64,000 bases of DNA from Clostridia bacterium (GCA_017399185.1 JAFQEA010000005.1:180674-244673), one strand, 5' to 3'. Shown: positions 25,401 through 34,471, counted from the stretch's first letter. The notes: generated by a model from the letters alone, not told the origin. Made by a program: numbers and translations.

Positions 25401-27414
25401 CCCTGTTGACGAAATGACCGTAACCCTTGGCAAAGGCGAAGGCGCAATAGTATTACCTGTTGGTCAGTTTATAAGCCAATTCGTTAAACTCACAAATACA
25501 CAAACTTCACTTCTTTCATTAATGAACGACAGCGTTACTTACGTTGACGTAAAAGACGCAAGCTGCTTCTTTGACAAGACCGTTCAGGAAGGCGGCAGCG
25601 TAACTATTATGGACTATATGGGTGCTGTATTCCAAAACAGCGAATTAACACACGCAGATTTAGACGGTCACGCATACATCAAAAAACAGATGAGGGCAGG
25701 CTTAACCGTTACTTGCGCGCACGTGTTCAGCAACGATTGTCAAGATACTATCTGTAACGCTTGCGGACATGAAGCACGTGAAGCTGTTGATCACAAATGG
25801 GCAAATAATTGTGCTGTTAAGTGCGATAATTGTGACGCAACAAGAATACCGCCACACGTTTACTCATCAGATTGCGATACCCACTGTAACGGGGAAGATT
25901 GCAATGAAAAAAGAGTAGTTAGCGCAGCCCACACTTACACCGATTGTGAAGATGAAATCTGTAACGAGTGCTCCGAAATCAGGGTTAAACCCGGCCACCG
26001 TTACACAGAACCTTGTGGCGAACATTGTTTAGATTGTGAAACTGGCGTAAGAGAACCTTCAGTTCCACACACTTACGATGATAACTGTGACGCAATTTGT
26101 AACGTTTGTGGTGAAACAAGAATTCCACCACACACCTTTGCTAACGACTGTCAAGCAACCGACTGTAGTGAATGTGGAGTACAAAACCTAAGAGATGCTG
26201 TTGAACACGTTTACGCTCACGATTGTAGCGAAAATTGTTCAAACTGTACCGCTGGTACGAGAACTGACGTTGAACACTCATTTGATAACGACTGTCAAGA
26301 TACCGACTGTAACGTTTGTGGCGAAGCTAACGCGCGCGAAGCTTTTGAACACGATTGGACAAACGCTTGCGATGCTGACTGTAACGTTTGTGACGTAACA
26401 AGAACTCCACCACACGTTTATTCTGCTGATTGCGATACGAGTTGTAACCAATGTGGTGAATTGAGAGTAGTTTTAGTCGGTCACGAATTCAATGACGATT
26501 GTTACGACCAATCATGTAACGTTTGCGGCGAAATCGCAAGGGCATACGCTGAACACGTTTACGCTCACGCTTGTAGCGAAAACTGTGAAAACTGTACTGC
26601 CGGCACAAGAGTTGACGTTGAACACACCTTTGCTAACGACTGTCAAGCAACCGACTGTAACGTTTGTGGTAAGCAAAACGCACGCGAAGCCGTTGAACAC
26701 GTTTACGTTTCCGATTGTGACACAGGCTGTGAAAACTGCGCTGTAACAAGAACTGCAGACCCACATACCTTTGATGACGATTGTCACGACCAGACGTGTA
26801 ATCTTTGCGGTGAAACCGCAAGGGCGTTTGCAGAACACGTATTCGACGCAGTTTGCGACAACACGTGTAACAACTGCGCACATACAAGAGAACAAGCACC
26901 ACACACCTTTGACAACGATTGTCAGGACGTTATCTGTAACGTTTGCGGCAAAGAAGCCCGCCAAGCAGCAGAACACGTTTACACCGCCGTTTGTGACGTA
27001 ACGTGCGAAAACTGCGACGTAGTAAGGGTTGCAGAACCACATACCTATACACACGACTGCTCAACAATCTGTTCAGCTTGCGGCGACGTAAGGGAAGCTT
27101 CGGTTGCACACACCTATGACTTTGATTGTGATGCACAATGTAACGTTTGCGGTGAAGAAAGATCTGCTAAACACGTTTACGACCACAACTGCGACGTTGA
27201 TTGTAACCTTTGCGGCGACGTAAGAACACCTTATGAACACGTTTACGACGGTCCAAAGGATGAAAAATGTAACGTTTGCGGCTTCGTACGTGAACGTGAA
27301 GTATTACCTGGCTTTGACTTTGGCTGTGCAGGCTACGTTGACGGCGTTATCGCTGTTATCAGCTTAGCAGGTATTGCTTTGGTTAAGGTTATCGCTGACA
27401 AAAAAAGAAAATAG
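22414..27414 (+). CDS. Surface protein: two SGNH domains plus 23 Cys/His repeats
   Basis: 1666 residues. A signal peptide (residues 1-37) is followed by a GDSL/SGNH hydrolase-like domain: block I AFGDSMTNGYG (Ser61), block II SGMRIEEL, block III ALGTNN, and a late HPSANGHRV. A second related domain starts near residue 766 (SIGDSQITGHG, Ser772; SIGGGN; DLDGHAYI). From residue 1103 come 23 units of about 21-25 residues, consensus HxY-x3-C-x3-C-N-x-C-G-x3-R, offering one His and three Cys each. A C-terminal membrane helix and KKRK tail anchor it. SGNH enzymes hydrolyse esters; the second domain has a weaker last block and may be inactive. Repeats of this kind occur in gut clostridial surface proteins, with unknown role; metal binding or disulphides are inference. 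GGAGG precedes the start. Confidence 0.85.
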   Translation: MGNFKRTMVTLLACFTVLCLSIGFFPWATLTKTASADAATQAGFSDVNNNGSIDYVAFGDSMTNGYGRPGYYLALQKHENEGHEYDPADGLCHLPDGTTTTKCSYVDFGGPYTYTEYLHSGNSFGYLANDKESYPSLIADALEDEYNKDVNLLNMAISGMRIEELRMLLDKGYAGDGYTRRYYVEDTTAFAGEPRFKWSYDNAYRRGYSYIHENILPLEVVDDNDHAEVYSMYTDFKDGLEYKYYDAEGNLTGQASEKGGLDGTAKVAAQYQYAIKNADLISIALGTNNFGTGSQPAIYRTLQQLFGVTLGDTTDYLYDLDALLSEYPTMVGYAKEIQTKLHGIVLTALGQEMYNKYMPAVQDIVDTYTYGLIGFISNYKVVLDKIHVLNPDAKIVLVGAMNMEAGLVFDFNGITVNFGELYGSIIEAANLWLNNYACTLNEKRDNENIVYSQTETVELIIDEIGQGKWNQYVLSYMTRDFEQNLGNERMLGYVPNLANSDGVAILGLRYFLAATLNAIGMNYENASADNNENIAKIMASCQKVVTKFWPNNTPCNLTQNDYIKLSHFLLNFYDTAMQLIDAMENSALDHHVDITAVARLFGPDSNIADLLSDPSKYYLNDTQDFLYFYARMMFASGAGVHPSANGHRVVADEIVDTLKKNVTAQERLEEKIEIIKTTYVTAVREAIANTFSSEVVGTIDAIGKWFNNNGYDKKVIEYAFKLQAAIDNNTPNVAKQVIGEALAEIQSIKAEAIAPESYTVNEDSYYVSIGDSQITGHGLTGYDNYGYDTYVEGAAPYELAKALYGEEAQSRYKQLCMGGLRADDLRWILDPSFAADAYSTNYVLGNLSSYAGATTVEQAREIFVSELQKADLISLSIGGGNITTYVGQQIYNVLSTGNRPLYTNDWSRYLTAEGEAKVLGIIEKVAGLAIQKLGISVDGGYATFMGKRVHVETLIKVTVESVIYGYFGFSVNLPKVVELIQEINPTAKLLVLGYFNPVDEMTVTLGKGEGAIVLPVGQFISQFVKLTNTQTSLLSLMNDSVTYVDVKDASCFFDKTVQEGGSVTIMDYMGAVFQNSELTHADLDGHAYIKKQMRAGLTVTCAHVFSNDCQDTICNACGHEAREAVDHKWANNCAVKCDNCDATRIPPHVYSSDCDTHCNGEDCNEKRVVSAAHTYTDCEDEICNECSEIRVKPGHRYTEPCGEHCLDCETGVREPSVPHTYDDNCDAICNVCGETRIPPHTFANDCQATDCSECGVQNLRDAVEHVYAHDCSENCSNCTAGTRTDVEHSFDNDCQDTDCNVCGEANAREAFEHDWTNACDADCNVCDVTRTPPHVYSADCDTSCNQCGELRVVLVGHEFNDDCYDQSCNVCGEIARAYAEHVYAHACSENCENCTAGTRVDVEHTFANDCQATDCNVCGKQNAREAVEHVYVSDCDTGCENCAVTRTADPHTFDDDCHDQTCNLCGETARAFAEHVFDAVCDNTCNNCAHTREQAPHTFDNDCQDVICNVCGKEARQAAEHVYTAVCDVTCENCDVVRVAEPHTYTHDCSTICSACGDVREASVAHTYDFDCDAQCNVCGEERSAKHVYDHNCDVDCNLCGDVRTPYEHVYDGPKDEKCNVCGFVREREVLPGFDFGCAGYVDGVIAVISLAGIALVKVIADKKRK
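25720..27303 (+). repeat. 23 tandem His/Cys protein repeats
   Basis: About 1.58 kb of tandem units of 63-75 bases. Pairs of units are nearly identical at DNA level over longer blocks (for example units 7-9 compared with 12-14), indicating duplication of multi-unit segments. Confidence 0.85.
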
Positions 27415-27447
27415 TTTCAAAAACTAAATTCAACAATATTTAGCTTT

Positions 27448-27477
27448 AAAGCCTTCCGTTTTTGCGGAAGGCTTTTT
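27448..27477 (+). terminator. Terminator after the SGNH surface protein
   Basis: AAAGCCTTCCG / CGGAAGGCTTT stem with loop TTTTTG, then TTTTT. Confidence 0.9.
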
Positions 27478-27638
27478 ACTTAAGATCGGTTATCTTGGGT
27501 ATTAAGGGGCTTTACGCCGCCAGCCTTAAGTAATAGCTTGAAAAGACAACGTCCTATCAAAAGGTAGTGTTTAATTACAATACACATATAATATTGTGTC
27601 AAATTTATAGACGAAACGGATAAGTTTTGTTGCAAATA

Positions 27639-27667
27639 TTGTGCTAAAATTTTAACTATGTTAAAAT
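27639..27667 (+). promoter_or_regulatory. Possible promoter of the pectate-lyase-like gene
   Basis: TTGTGC, 17 bases, TAAAAT. A leader hairpin AGTCTGC/GCAGACT follows (27682-27701). The rest of 27478-27638 shows nothing recognisable. Confidence 0.45.
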
Positions 27668-27743
27668 GACTTTAACTGTATAAGTCTGCCTTTTTGCAGA
27701 CTAAACGCGTTTTTTGCGCTCAAAATAAGGGGGATTTATCTCT

Positions 27744-30700
27744 ATGACAAAAACTTTCAAAATAAAATCAATCGCCGTTTTTGTTTTAGCGGTTATTATG
27801 GTGCTTGCACTCGTTCCCGTTGCACACCAGATAAGGGCTAAAGCAGACGTGGTGACCTACGTTCTTGATGCGACAACCGATTTAAGGTCTGCCGCAGAAG
27901 GCACTTACACCAACGGCGACGCAATCGTTGCAGGCACTAATAATGCTTTTACGATTTTAGCAGGCAACAAGACTAAAATTGACGGCAGCAATAAGTCTTT
28001 TGACGACGGCTACGGTGCAACGCAAAGAATCAATTTTGGCTCTGCAACCACCTTTGGCGATATGATAAGCTGTGCTATTCAGTTTAAAACCAAAGGTAAA
28101 GCAACCGTTAAAATCTGGTGGGTTTCGGGCGGTAACGACCGTCAGTTTGCCATCTATGATATCAACGGTCAATTAGTCCAGAAAACTTCTGAAGCAAGCG
28201 TTCAAAACAGCCTTTACATTTCAGAATTCACCCGTTTGGAAGATGCAGGCACTTATTACTTGACAGTTCCCGACGGCAGCAACTATTTATTCAGATTAGA
28301 AGTTTCGGACGATTTAGACGGCGCTATTACCCCACCTGCACGCGGTGCTTGGGCATCAGTTGCTGCACCTTCAATCGTATCTGCCACAGATAACGGCAAC
28401 GCTACGATTTCAGTTGTTGCAGACGGCTTTGTAGGTAACGACGGTGCTGACGTTATCGTTGTTGAAATGTACGACGCTGAAAATAATTTGGTTGCGACAA
28501 AGCAATCATACACCCAAAAATCAACGGGCCACGCGTTAACCTTTAACGCTAAAAATTCCGGCACGTACACCTTCAAAGCGAAGCTTTGCCGTGAAGGTGA
28601 ACAAGATATTTTAGGTGCAGCTTCAATAAATTGCGACTTCAAGTTCCCACTTGGAACACCTATTATCGGCAGGGCAACGTCAAACGGCGGCGGCACGGCA
28701 AGGGTTGTTTGGGACGCTATTCACGAAGCATCTTCTTACGACGTTTACGTTAACGGCACGCTCGTTAGTACGGTAACCACTGCTTATTGCGATTTAGTCG
28801 GCTTAACAGTTGGCACAACCGTTCAGGTTTACGTTGTTGCAAACCGCGCGGCGTTCAGCGATTCAGCGACTTCAACGCCCGTTTCACTTGAAGTAACTGA
28901 GGAAGCACAAATTCCTTGGGGTACTACGGTTTATGGTCCTTCAACTTCAGCCGGCAGCGACGGCAAAGCCATTGAAAACGACGACGGCAGCGTTAAGGTT
29001 TTCTCAACTAACGGCAAGGGTAAAATTCAACCTGCTTCAGTTGACGGCTTAACCTTCTACTACACGCCAATCGAAGCCCAATATAACTTCACCTTAAGGG
29101 CAACCGTAACAGTAAACACCTGGACGCTTTCAAACGGCCAGGAAGGCTTTGGTATGATGGCATGCGACCGCTTGGGCGTAAACGGCGACAAAACAAATTT
29201 CTGGAACAACTCATATATGGCGCTTGCTTCCAAGGTTGAATACTGGTATCTTGGCGGTACAGCATATCCTAACAGCAGCTACGGCGGCGTTAAGTACTCA
29301 ATGAAGCTCGGTCTTGGCTCACTTGCAAGAACGGGCGTTACACCTGATAACCTTGAAGATTTAACCGCAGGCGATTCCGACACGGTTAAAAGGGATTTCT
29401 TAAGCGAAATGACCGCTTTGGAAACCTTAGCCGGCGTCAGGGAATTTGAAGCAGGTACTTATAATATCATCGGTAACAAGTCAGGCGGCAACAAGACAAG
29501 CACGACCTTCCAGGATTTTTCCGATTCAGACTTCTTAACGACCTTTGTTTTTGAAATTCAGAAGAACAACACGGGCTACTTCGTTTCATACTATAAGCCG
29601 GACGGCACACTTGTAAAACGCGTTAAATATTACGAACCAGACGCTTTAGAGCAGCTTGATAAGGATTACGTTTACGCAGGCTTCTTTGCCGCACGTAACG
29701 CAGTTGCAACCTTCTCTGATATTTCCTTAACTAAGGTATTACCCGAAGACGACCTTCCTGCCGAGCAAAGACCAATCACAAAGGTTATCCCGCAGGTTGC
29801 AGTTGCTTCAGCACCGGTTACGACAAGCGCAGATTACAAGCTTTTACTCAACCCTAACGTTCAAGGCAGCTTAAACGTTTACCTTAACGAGCAATTAATT
29901 GCTGAAAATATCGCTGTAACCTTAAACGAAGAAACCAAAAAGATTAATCGCGTCAGCCTTGACGTTACGTTTGAAGACTTTGAAGAAAACCTTATCATGG
30001 TTGAATTCACAGCCGATCCTAACCAGGATTTAGGCCCTTATACGGAGCTTTCAACCCTTGATCCGGTTATCCAAAGGATTTACGTTGAATATAACGATGC
30101 GGCAGATCACGTTAAGACAATTTACGCAACACCTGACGGCACGCCGCAAGGCAACGGTACGCGCAAATATCCGTTCGATCTTTACACGGCAGTTCAAATG
30201 GTTATCCCCGGTCAGACAATCGTTTTAGCGGCAGGTAAATACGGTAGCACCGTCTTTGAATTACCTTCAACCTTAAGGATTGAACGCGGTATGGACGGTA
30301 CTGCAGAAAACCCAATCCGTATGATTGCCGACCCTGAGCTTGAAACAAGACCTGAACTCAACTTTATGGGCCAAGGCGCAGGTATGGTACACGGCGGTAA
30401 CTATTGGTACTTCTACGGCTTTGACGTAACCAATTCACTTATTAACCAAAAAGGCTTCCAGGTATCCGGCAGCTACAACGTTTTAGATAACATTATTGCA
30501 CACCACAACGGTAATACGGGTATCCAGATCAGCAGGCTTTACGGCAGCGACTTATTTGAAGATTGGCCGCACGATAACTTGGTGCTTAACTGCACGTCTT
30601 ATTCAAACGCAGACGCCGGTCACGAAGACGCTGACGGCTTTGCCGCAAAGCTTACCGTTGGTGAAGGCAACGTGTTTGACGGCTGTGTTGCACACCACAA

Positions 30701-31736
30701 CTCTGACGACGGCTGGGATTTATACGCAAAGGTTGAAACGGGCAGCATCGGTGCAGTTGTTATCAAAAACTCATTAGCATATGCTAATGGTTACTTGGAA
30801 AACGGCGCGTCATCAGGTAACGGTAACGGTTTCAAGATGGGCGGCGAAAGCTTATCAGGTAAGCACCAATTAATCAATTCCGTTGCATACGGCAACAGGG
30901 CAAAGGGCATTGACTCCAACTCCTGTCCTGACATTATCGTTATAAGCTCAACGTCATACAATAACGGCGGTGCTAACGTTGCGTTCTACACGAACAATGC
31001 TCCGTTTACCGAATTCAAAGCAGACGGTATCCTTTCATTCAAGGATAACACCTGCTTGAACGAAAGCTTGGAAGCTGAAAACCTTAAACCAAAGGGTAAA
31101 CAGGTTGAAGCAGATTACCGTGGCAGCACAAACTTCTATTGGAACGGCAAGAAGAGTGTTAACAAGAACAACCAGGCAGTAGCAAAAACCTGGTTCAAGT
31201 CCTTGACCTTCAACGGCTTTACGCGTAACGCAGACGGCACGTTAAATCTTGGTGACTTCCTTGCACTTACCGAAAAGGTACCTGCAGGCGTAGGCGCTGT
31301 AATCGGCGGTCAGGCGTCAAGCGTACCAACGCTCGTACCTGACGAAACCTGCTCACACGACGGTACTTGGTCTTGGGATACTGACGACGAAGAAAACAAC
31401 TATCACTGGCATACCTGTTCTTGCGGTGCAAAACTTGAAATGGGCGCGCATAACGTTGTTTGGACTGTAACTAAAGAGCCAACCGAAACCGAAAAGGGTG
31501 AAAAGGTAGGTGCATGCTCAATTTGCGGTTTAGTTATTGCCAAGCTTTCAGTTTCATACACGCCACCACAACCTGAATTACCACCACCTGCGGACAATCC
31601 GCCTGTTCAACCTGAACAGCCAACCAATAAAAACGGTCTTAAGATTGCTTTAGGCGTTGGTATTCCGTGCGGCGTATTAGCTATCGCAGCTTGCGTATTC
31701 TTTATTTTAAAACGCAAGGGTATAATCAAACTATAA
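27744..31736 (+). CDS. PL9-type pectate lyase-like surface protein
   Basis: 1330 residues: signal peptide (1-35), beta-sandwich regions including a fibronectin-III-like segment (about 205-390), a LamG-like region (400-670), then a right-handed parallel beta-helix (about 790-1120). The helix carries DADGFAAKL (Asp962, Asp964), NSDDGWDLY and GNGFKMGG (Lys1031), matching the calcium-binding aspartates and catalytic lysine of polysaccharide lyase family 9, which cuts polygalacturonate by beta-elimination. After a WHTCSCG/ACSICG cysteine segment and a proline-rich linker come a membrane helix and basic tail, so the protein is cell-anchored. GGGGG precedes the ATG. Activity is inferred from motif conservation. 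Confidence 0.85.
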   Translation: MTKTFKIKSIAVFVLAVIMVLALVPVAHQIRAKADVVTYVLDATTDLRSAAEGTYTNGDAIVAGTNNAFTILAGNKTKIDGSNKSFDDGYGATQRINFGSATTFGDMISCAIQFKTKGKATVKIWWVSGGNDRQFAIYDINGQLVQKTSEASVQNSLYISEFTRLEDAGTYYLTVPDGSNYLFRLEVSDDLDGAITPPARGAWASVAAPSIVSATDNGNATISVVADGFVGNDGADVIVVEMYDAENNLVATKQSYTQKSTGHALTFNAKNSGTYTFKAKLCREGEQDILGAASINCDFKFPLGTPIIGRATSNGGGTARVVWDAIHEASSYDVYVNGTLVSTVTTAYCDLVGLTVGTTVQVYVVANRAAFSDSATSTPVSLEVTEEAQIPWGTTVYGPSTSAGSDGKAIENDDGSVKVFSTNGKGKIQPASVDGLTFYYTPIEAQYNFTLRATVTVNTWTLSNGQEGFGMMACDRLGVNGDKTNFWNNSYMALASKVEYWYLGGTAYPNSSYGGVKYSMKLGLGSLARTGVTPDNLEDLTAGDSDTVKRDFLSEMTALETLAGVREFEAGTYNIIGNKSGGNKTSTTFQDFSDSDFLTTFVFEIQKNNTGYFVSYYKPDGTLVKRVKYYEPDALEQLDKDYVYAGFFAARNAVATFSDISLTKVLPEDDLPAEQRPITKVIPQVAVASAPVTTSADYKLLLNPNVQGSLNVYLNEQLIAENIAVTLNEETKKINRVSLDVTFEDFEENLIMVEFTADPNQDLGPYTELSTLDPVIQRIYVEYNDAADHVKTIYATPDGTPQGNGTRKYPFDLYTAVQMVIPGQTIVLAAGKYGSTVFELPSTLRIERGMDGTAENPIRMIADPELETRPELNFMGQGAGMVHGGNYWYFYGFDVTNSLINQKGFQVSGSYNVLDNIIAHHNGNTGIQISRLYGSDLFEDWPHDNLVLNCTSYSNADAGHEDADGFAAKLTVGEGNVFDGCVAHHNSDDGWDLYAKVETGSIGAVVIKNSLAYANGYLENGASSGNGNGFKMGGESLSGKHQLINSVAYGNRAKGIDSNSCPDIIVISSTSYNNGGANVAFYTNNAPFTEFKADGILSFKDNTCLNESLEAENLKPKGKQVEADYRGSTNFYWNGKKSVNKNNQAVAKTWFKSLTFNGFTRNADGTLNLGDFLALTEKVPAGVGAVIGGQASSVPTLVPDETCSHDGTWSWDTDDEENNYHWHTCSCGAKLEMGAHNVVWTVTKEPTETEKGEKVGACSICGLVIAKLSVSYTPPQPELPPPADNPPVQPEQPTNKNGLKIALGVGIPCGVLAIAACVFFILKRKGIIKL

Positions 31737-31760
31737 TAAACTAAAGTTTATTAAACAATA

Positions 31761-31799
31761 AAAAAGAGTGCGTATCAATTAGGTGCGCACTCTTTTTTT
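31761..31799 (+). terminator. Terminator after the pectate-lyase-like gene
   Basis: AAAAAGAGTGCG / TGCGCACTCTTTTTTT stem-loop. Confidence 0.88.
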
Positions 31800-31822
31800 A
31801 TCGGTTTTTTGGGGTAAATTTC

Positions 31823-31851
31823 TTTACAAAAAAAATTAAAAGGACTATAAT
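31823..31851 (+). promoter_or_regulatory. Promoter of the thioesterase gene
   Basis: TTTACA (31823-31828), 17 bases, TATAAT (31846-31851). Confidence 0.75.
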
Positions 31852-31883
31852 CTTTAATAGACTTTAACTTTTTAGGTGATATT

Positions 31884-32615
31884 ATGAAAAACGTTTATGA
31901 AAGAGAATATTACTTAAGGACGGCAGATTTTGACCCAAGCATGAACCTTTTACCAACGGCAATTTTGGACCTGTTTCAGGACGTAGCTGGTTGCCACTCA
32001 ATGGTTCTTGGCTGTGGGCTTTACGATTTACTAAAGATTGACAGAGCGTGGGTTTTGGTCAACACCAAATACACGGTTTTAAAAAGTGTTAAAATGTTTG
32101 AAAAGGTAGTTGTTAAAACCTGGCCGCTTGCCCCGCGCGGCGTAAGATACCAGCGTGAATACCAAATTATAAACGCGCAAGGCGAAGTTGTCGTTATCGG
32201 CAGTCAGACCTGGACTATAATAGACCTTAAAAACCGCAAAATCCTGCCCGCAGGCGACGTCTACACGTCCTTAATCGGCGAATTTTTACAAGACAAAAAC
32301 TATCAGGAAAAGCTTATGCGTATCCCGCAAGCGGTTGAATCCGTTACCGCTAAAGCAGATATAAAAATGCTTCCTTCAGACCTTGACGTAAACGGCCACG
32401 TTAACAACGTCAGATACGCAAAATTTGTTTACGACAACGCAAATTTACAAAAAGGCGAGTATTTTAAGGAGCTTCAAATCGACTATCATAAGGAGCTTAA
32501 ATCCGACCAGGTTATTAGCCTTAAATTAGATAAAAAGGATGATACTCTGCACGCGGTTGGCTTGTCTGATAAAGCCGTTCACTTTGGCTTTTTTGCAAAA
32601 ATTGAAAGGCAATAA
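31884..32615 (+). CDS. Acyl-ACP thioesterase
   Basis: 243 residues with two hot-dog halves. The first contains ADFDPSMNLLPTAILDLFQDVAGCHS and AWVLVNTKYTV; the second has DLDVNGHVNNVRYAKFVYD, the FatA/FatB-type Asn-His active-site segment. It releases free fatty acids from acyl carrier protein. The gene is monocistronic, with its own promoter and terminator. Together with the acyl-CoA synthetase and the PlsC-like proteins it suggests active fatty-acid handling, though they are not co-transcribed. Confidence 0.88.
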   Translation: MKNVYEREYYLRTADFDPSMNLLPTAILDLFQDVAGCHSMVLGCGLYDLLKIDRAWVLVNTKYTVLKSVKMFEKVVVKTWPLAPRGVRYQREYQIINAQGEVVVIGSQTWTIIDLKNRKILPAGDVYTSLIGEFLQDKNYQEKLMRIPQAVESVTAKADIKMLPSDLDVNGHVNNVRYAKFVYDNANLQKGEYFKELQIDYHKELKSDQVISLKLDKKDDTLHAVGLSDKAVHFGFFAKIERQ

Positions 32616-32640
32616 ATACAAGATAAAATGCACGATTTTA

Positions 32641-32676
32641 AAAAAAGAGTTAGTAAAAAACTAACTCTTTTTCTTT
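32641..32676. terminator. Bidirectional terminator
   Basis: AAAAAAGAGTTAGT / ACTAACTCTTTTT between the converging thioesterase and TetR genes. Confidence 0.85.
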
Positions 32677-32702
32677 TTATGCGTTTATAAAGTTTAAGCT
32701 TG

Positions 32703-33335
32703 TTATTTATATCTATTTAAGCAAGACATATCGCCCAGGTTTAAGCATTTCATTATTATGCTTACAATTGATTGTATATTCTCCTTACAGCCGTTTTTAA
32801 TCCATTCAATTATTATACTGCTAATTCCCGATAAATAAAATTGCATCATATATTTTTGTTCGTTTAAGGGGATTGCAAACTTGTTTAAAATGGGGCCGAA
32901 TATATTTTTATGCAAATGCTTTAAAACAAGATCAACTTTAAACACGTTGGGCTGGGAAAAAGCTATTTTGTATATTGCTTTATTTTCCTTTAAAAACTCT
33001 AAATAAGGCAATAAATATTCAGGGGTAATTAGTATTAAATCTTCAAGTTTAGAACTACTTATAATCTGCTTATTTAATACCTTTTCACTATACTTTTTAT
33101 GCAGTTTATTACCTACGTATTCAATGCTTTCGGAAAGTAAATCATCCATAGTTTCATAATGCAGATAAAACGTTGAGCGGTTTACGCCTGCTTTTTCGCA
33201 AATTTCTTTTACGGTGATAAAGGAATAATCCTTTTTTTCAAGCAACAAAATTAACGCTTCGTTCATCAAACAAGCAGTGTTGTAATATTTGCTTTCAGCT
33301 TTGCTTAATTTGTCGCTTTGCATTTTTTTATTCAT
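32703..33335 (-). CDS. TetR-family regulator
   Basis: 210 residues. The N-terminal TetR DNA-binding domain is clear: FITVKEICEKAGVNRSTFYLHYETMDDLL (residues 39-67). The C-terminal part (HKKYSEKV to the end) is helical and resembles the clostridial TetR_C-type effector domain. It overlaps the 3' end of the small membrane protein gene by 8 bases, so they form a two-gene operon. The start could instead be Met5 (33323), which has a better spaced GGGGA. Target and ligand unknown. Confidence 0.85.
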   Translation of the reverse strand: MNKKMQSDKLSKAESKYYNTACLMNEALILLLEKKDYSFITVKEICEKAGVNRSTFYLHYETMDDLLSESIEYVGNKLHKKYSEKVLNKQIISSSKLEDLILITPEYLLPYLEFLKENKAIYKIAFSQPNVFKVDLVLKHLHKNIFGPILNKFAIPLNEQKYMMQFYLSGISSIIIEWIKNGCKENIQSIVSIIMKCLNLGDMSCLNRYK

Positions 33336-33684
33336 CCCCAGCGATTTCCTTTGCTAAACGGATAATGTCAGAACCATATTTTTGTTTGCCTTTTTCAAGC
33401 TTCTTTTTATAAATAGGATAGTTTACGCCGCAGCCAACAAGGCCAAGAATACCAACGCCGATACCGATAATCATTGATAATGGTGTACCGCCGCCGATAG
33501 CACCCATACATAAGCACATACCTGTGCCAAGTACAAGCGAAGAAATAACGCCAAAGGTAAACGTGAATATTTCAGCCGGGCGTTTTGCTTTTTTATCTAA
33601 TTTTTTAAGCGCGATAACCTTTGAGGTTTGTTTTGGTGCATACTCGTTTGCAATTTGTTCTGCGTAAATTTTGTCTGTGTTCAT
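33328..33684 (-). CDS. Small two-helix membrane protein
   Basis: 118 residues starting MNTDKIYAEQIANEYAPK; two hydrophobic glycine-rich helices (about residues 41-63 and 67-88) and a basic C-terminal helix (YPIYKKKLEKGKQKYGSD). The start at 33684 follows AAAGGAGA, preferred over an upstream in-frame codon at 33717. It is co-transcribed with the TetR gene. No function is assignable; members of this group in Clostridia sometimes carry enzyme names that their sequence does not support. Confidence 0.75.
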   Translation of the reverse strand: MNTDKIYAEQIANEYAPKQTSKVIALKKLDKKAKRPAEIFTFTFGVISSLVLGTGMCLCMGAIGGGTPLSMIIGIGVGILGLVGCGVNYPIYKKKLEKGKQKYGSDIIRLAKEIAGDE

Positions 33685-33699
33685 TTTTTTATCTCCTTT

Positions 33700-33742
33700 T
33701 TGTTTTGACGTTACCATTATAGCAGAGGTTTGTCAAAAACCG
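33700..33742 (-). promoter_or_regulatory. Extended -10 promoter and possible TetR operator
   Basis: On the minus strand TGCTATAAT forms an extended -10 ahead of the operon. GTTTTGAC (33702-33709) and GTCAAAAAC (33732-33740) form an inverted repeat around it that could bind the TetR product. Weak -35. Confidence 0.45.
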
Positions 33743-33802
33743 CGCAACACGAAAAATAGAATGTGTTGATTTAAGAAGATAATTTTTTAGCGAGTAATAT
33801 TA

Positions 33803-34429
33803 TCAGCTGTTTTTCATTGTTGCGGATTCAATGTTATCGGCAACGGTTTCAGCTGCGTCAAAGCAGTTTTCAAAGTTGCGGTAAACGTCACGCCACTCGA
33901 TAACGTCACGGGTGGAAATATCTTCCGTTGAAAGCTTTCTTACCGCCTGGATATAAAGCCTGTCGCCATGTTCTTCCAAATCGTTCAGCTTAACGACAAG
34001 CCCCTTAAGTAGTGTTGATTTTTTAAAGTTTTTGAATTCTTCAAGCATTTCAACGACCGATTCACAGCACTTAACGACAAGGTCGCAAAGCTCAACCGTG
34101 TCAGGGCGCATAGCCTTAAGGTTTGCCATATAGAAAAATACAACGACGCTTTCAACGCTATCGGTTAAATCGTCGGTAACGTGTGCTAAAAGGAACAAGT
34201 CTTCACGGTCGATGGGTGGTAAAAAGTCTTTGACAAGCTCGGTTGAAAGCTCATGCTTTAGCGTATCGCAATCGTGTTCGATGGCGTGCATTTTTTGGCG
34301 GTTTTCATCAAGCTTATCAGGGTCGTAATTTTCAACGATTTGCTTTAAAAGCCTTGCTTCTTCAAGGGCGAGCTGTGACATTTTTACAAGTGTGGAAAAA
34401 TAATCGTAACCTTTTTTCTTATTAAACAT
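33803..34429 (-). CDS. DUF47/PhoU-like phosphate transport accessory protein
   Basis: 208 residues, all-helical, with acidic metal-ligand motifs AIEHDCDTLKHEL, PIDREDLFLLAHVTDDLTDSVE and LEEHGDRLY typical of the DUF47 (YkaA) family related to PhoU. These proteins are encoded beside PiT transporters and are thought to modulate them. Here it lies 42 bases downstream of the PiT gene and shares its promoter. Confidence 0.88.
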   Translation of the reverse strand: MFNKKKGYDYFSTLVKMSQLALEEARLLKQIVENYDPDKLDENRQKMHAIEHDCDTLKHELSTELVKDFLPPIDREDLFLLAHVTDDLTDSVESVVVFFYMANLKAMRPDTVELCDLVVKCCESVVEMLEEFKNFKKSTLLKGLVVKLNDLEEHGDRLYIQAVRKLSTEDISTRDVIEWRDVYRNFENCFDAAETVADNIESATMKNS

Positions 34430-34471
34430 AAAATCACCTAAATCCTTATATTATTTTGCTTGCAAGCCCTT

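Noticed and set aside
26512..27054. Cys/Val-rich frame opposite the His/Cys repeats
   Set aside because: Shadow of the tandem repeats; no ribosome site, and the forward gene is complete with signal peptide and anchor.
25720..27303. Tandem DNA repeats considered as a CRISPR array
   Set aside because: Units are contiguous, in frame and code for protein; there are no unique spacers and no cas genes.
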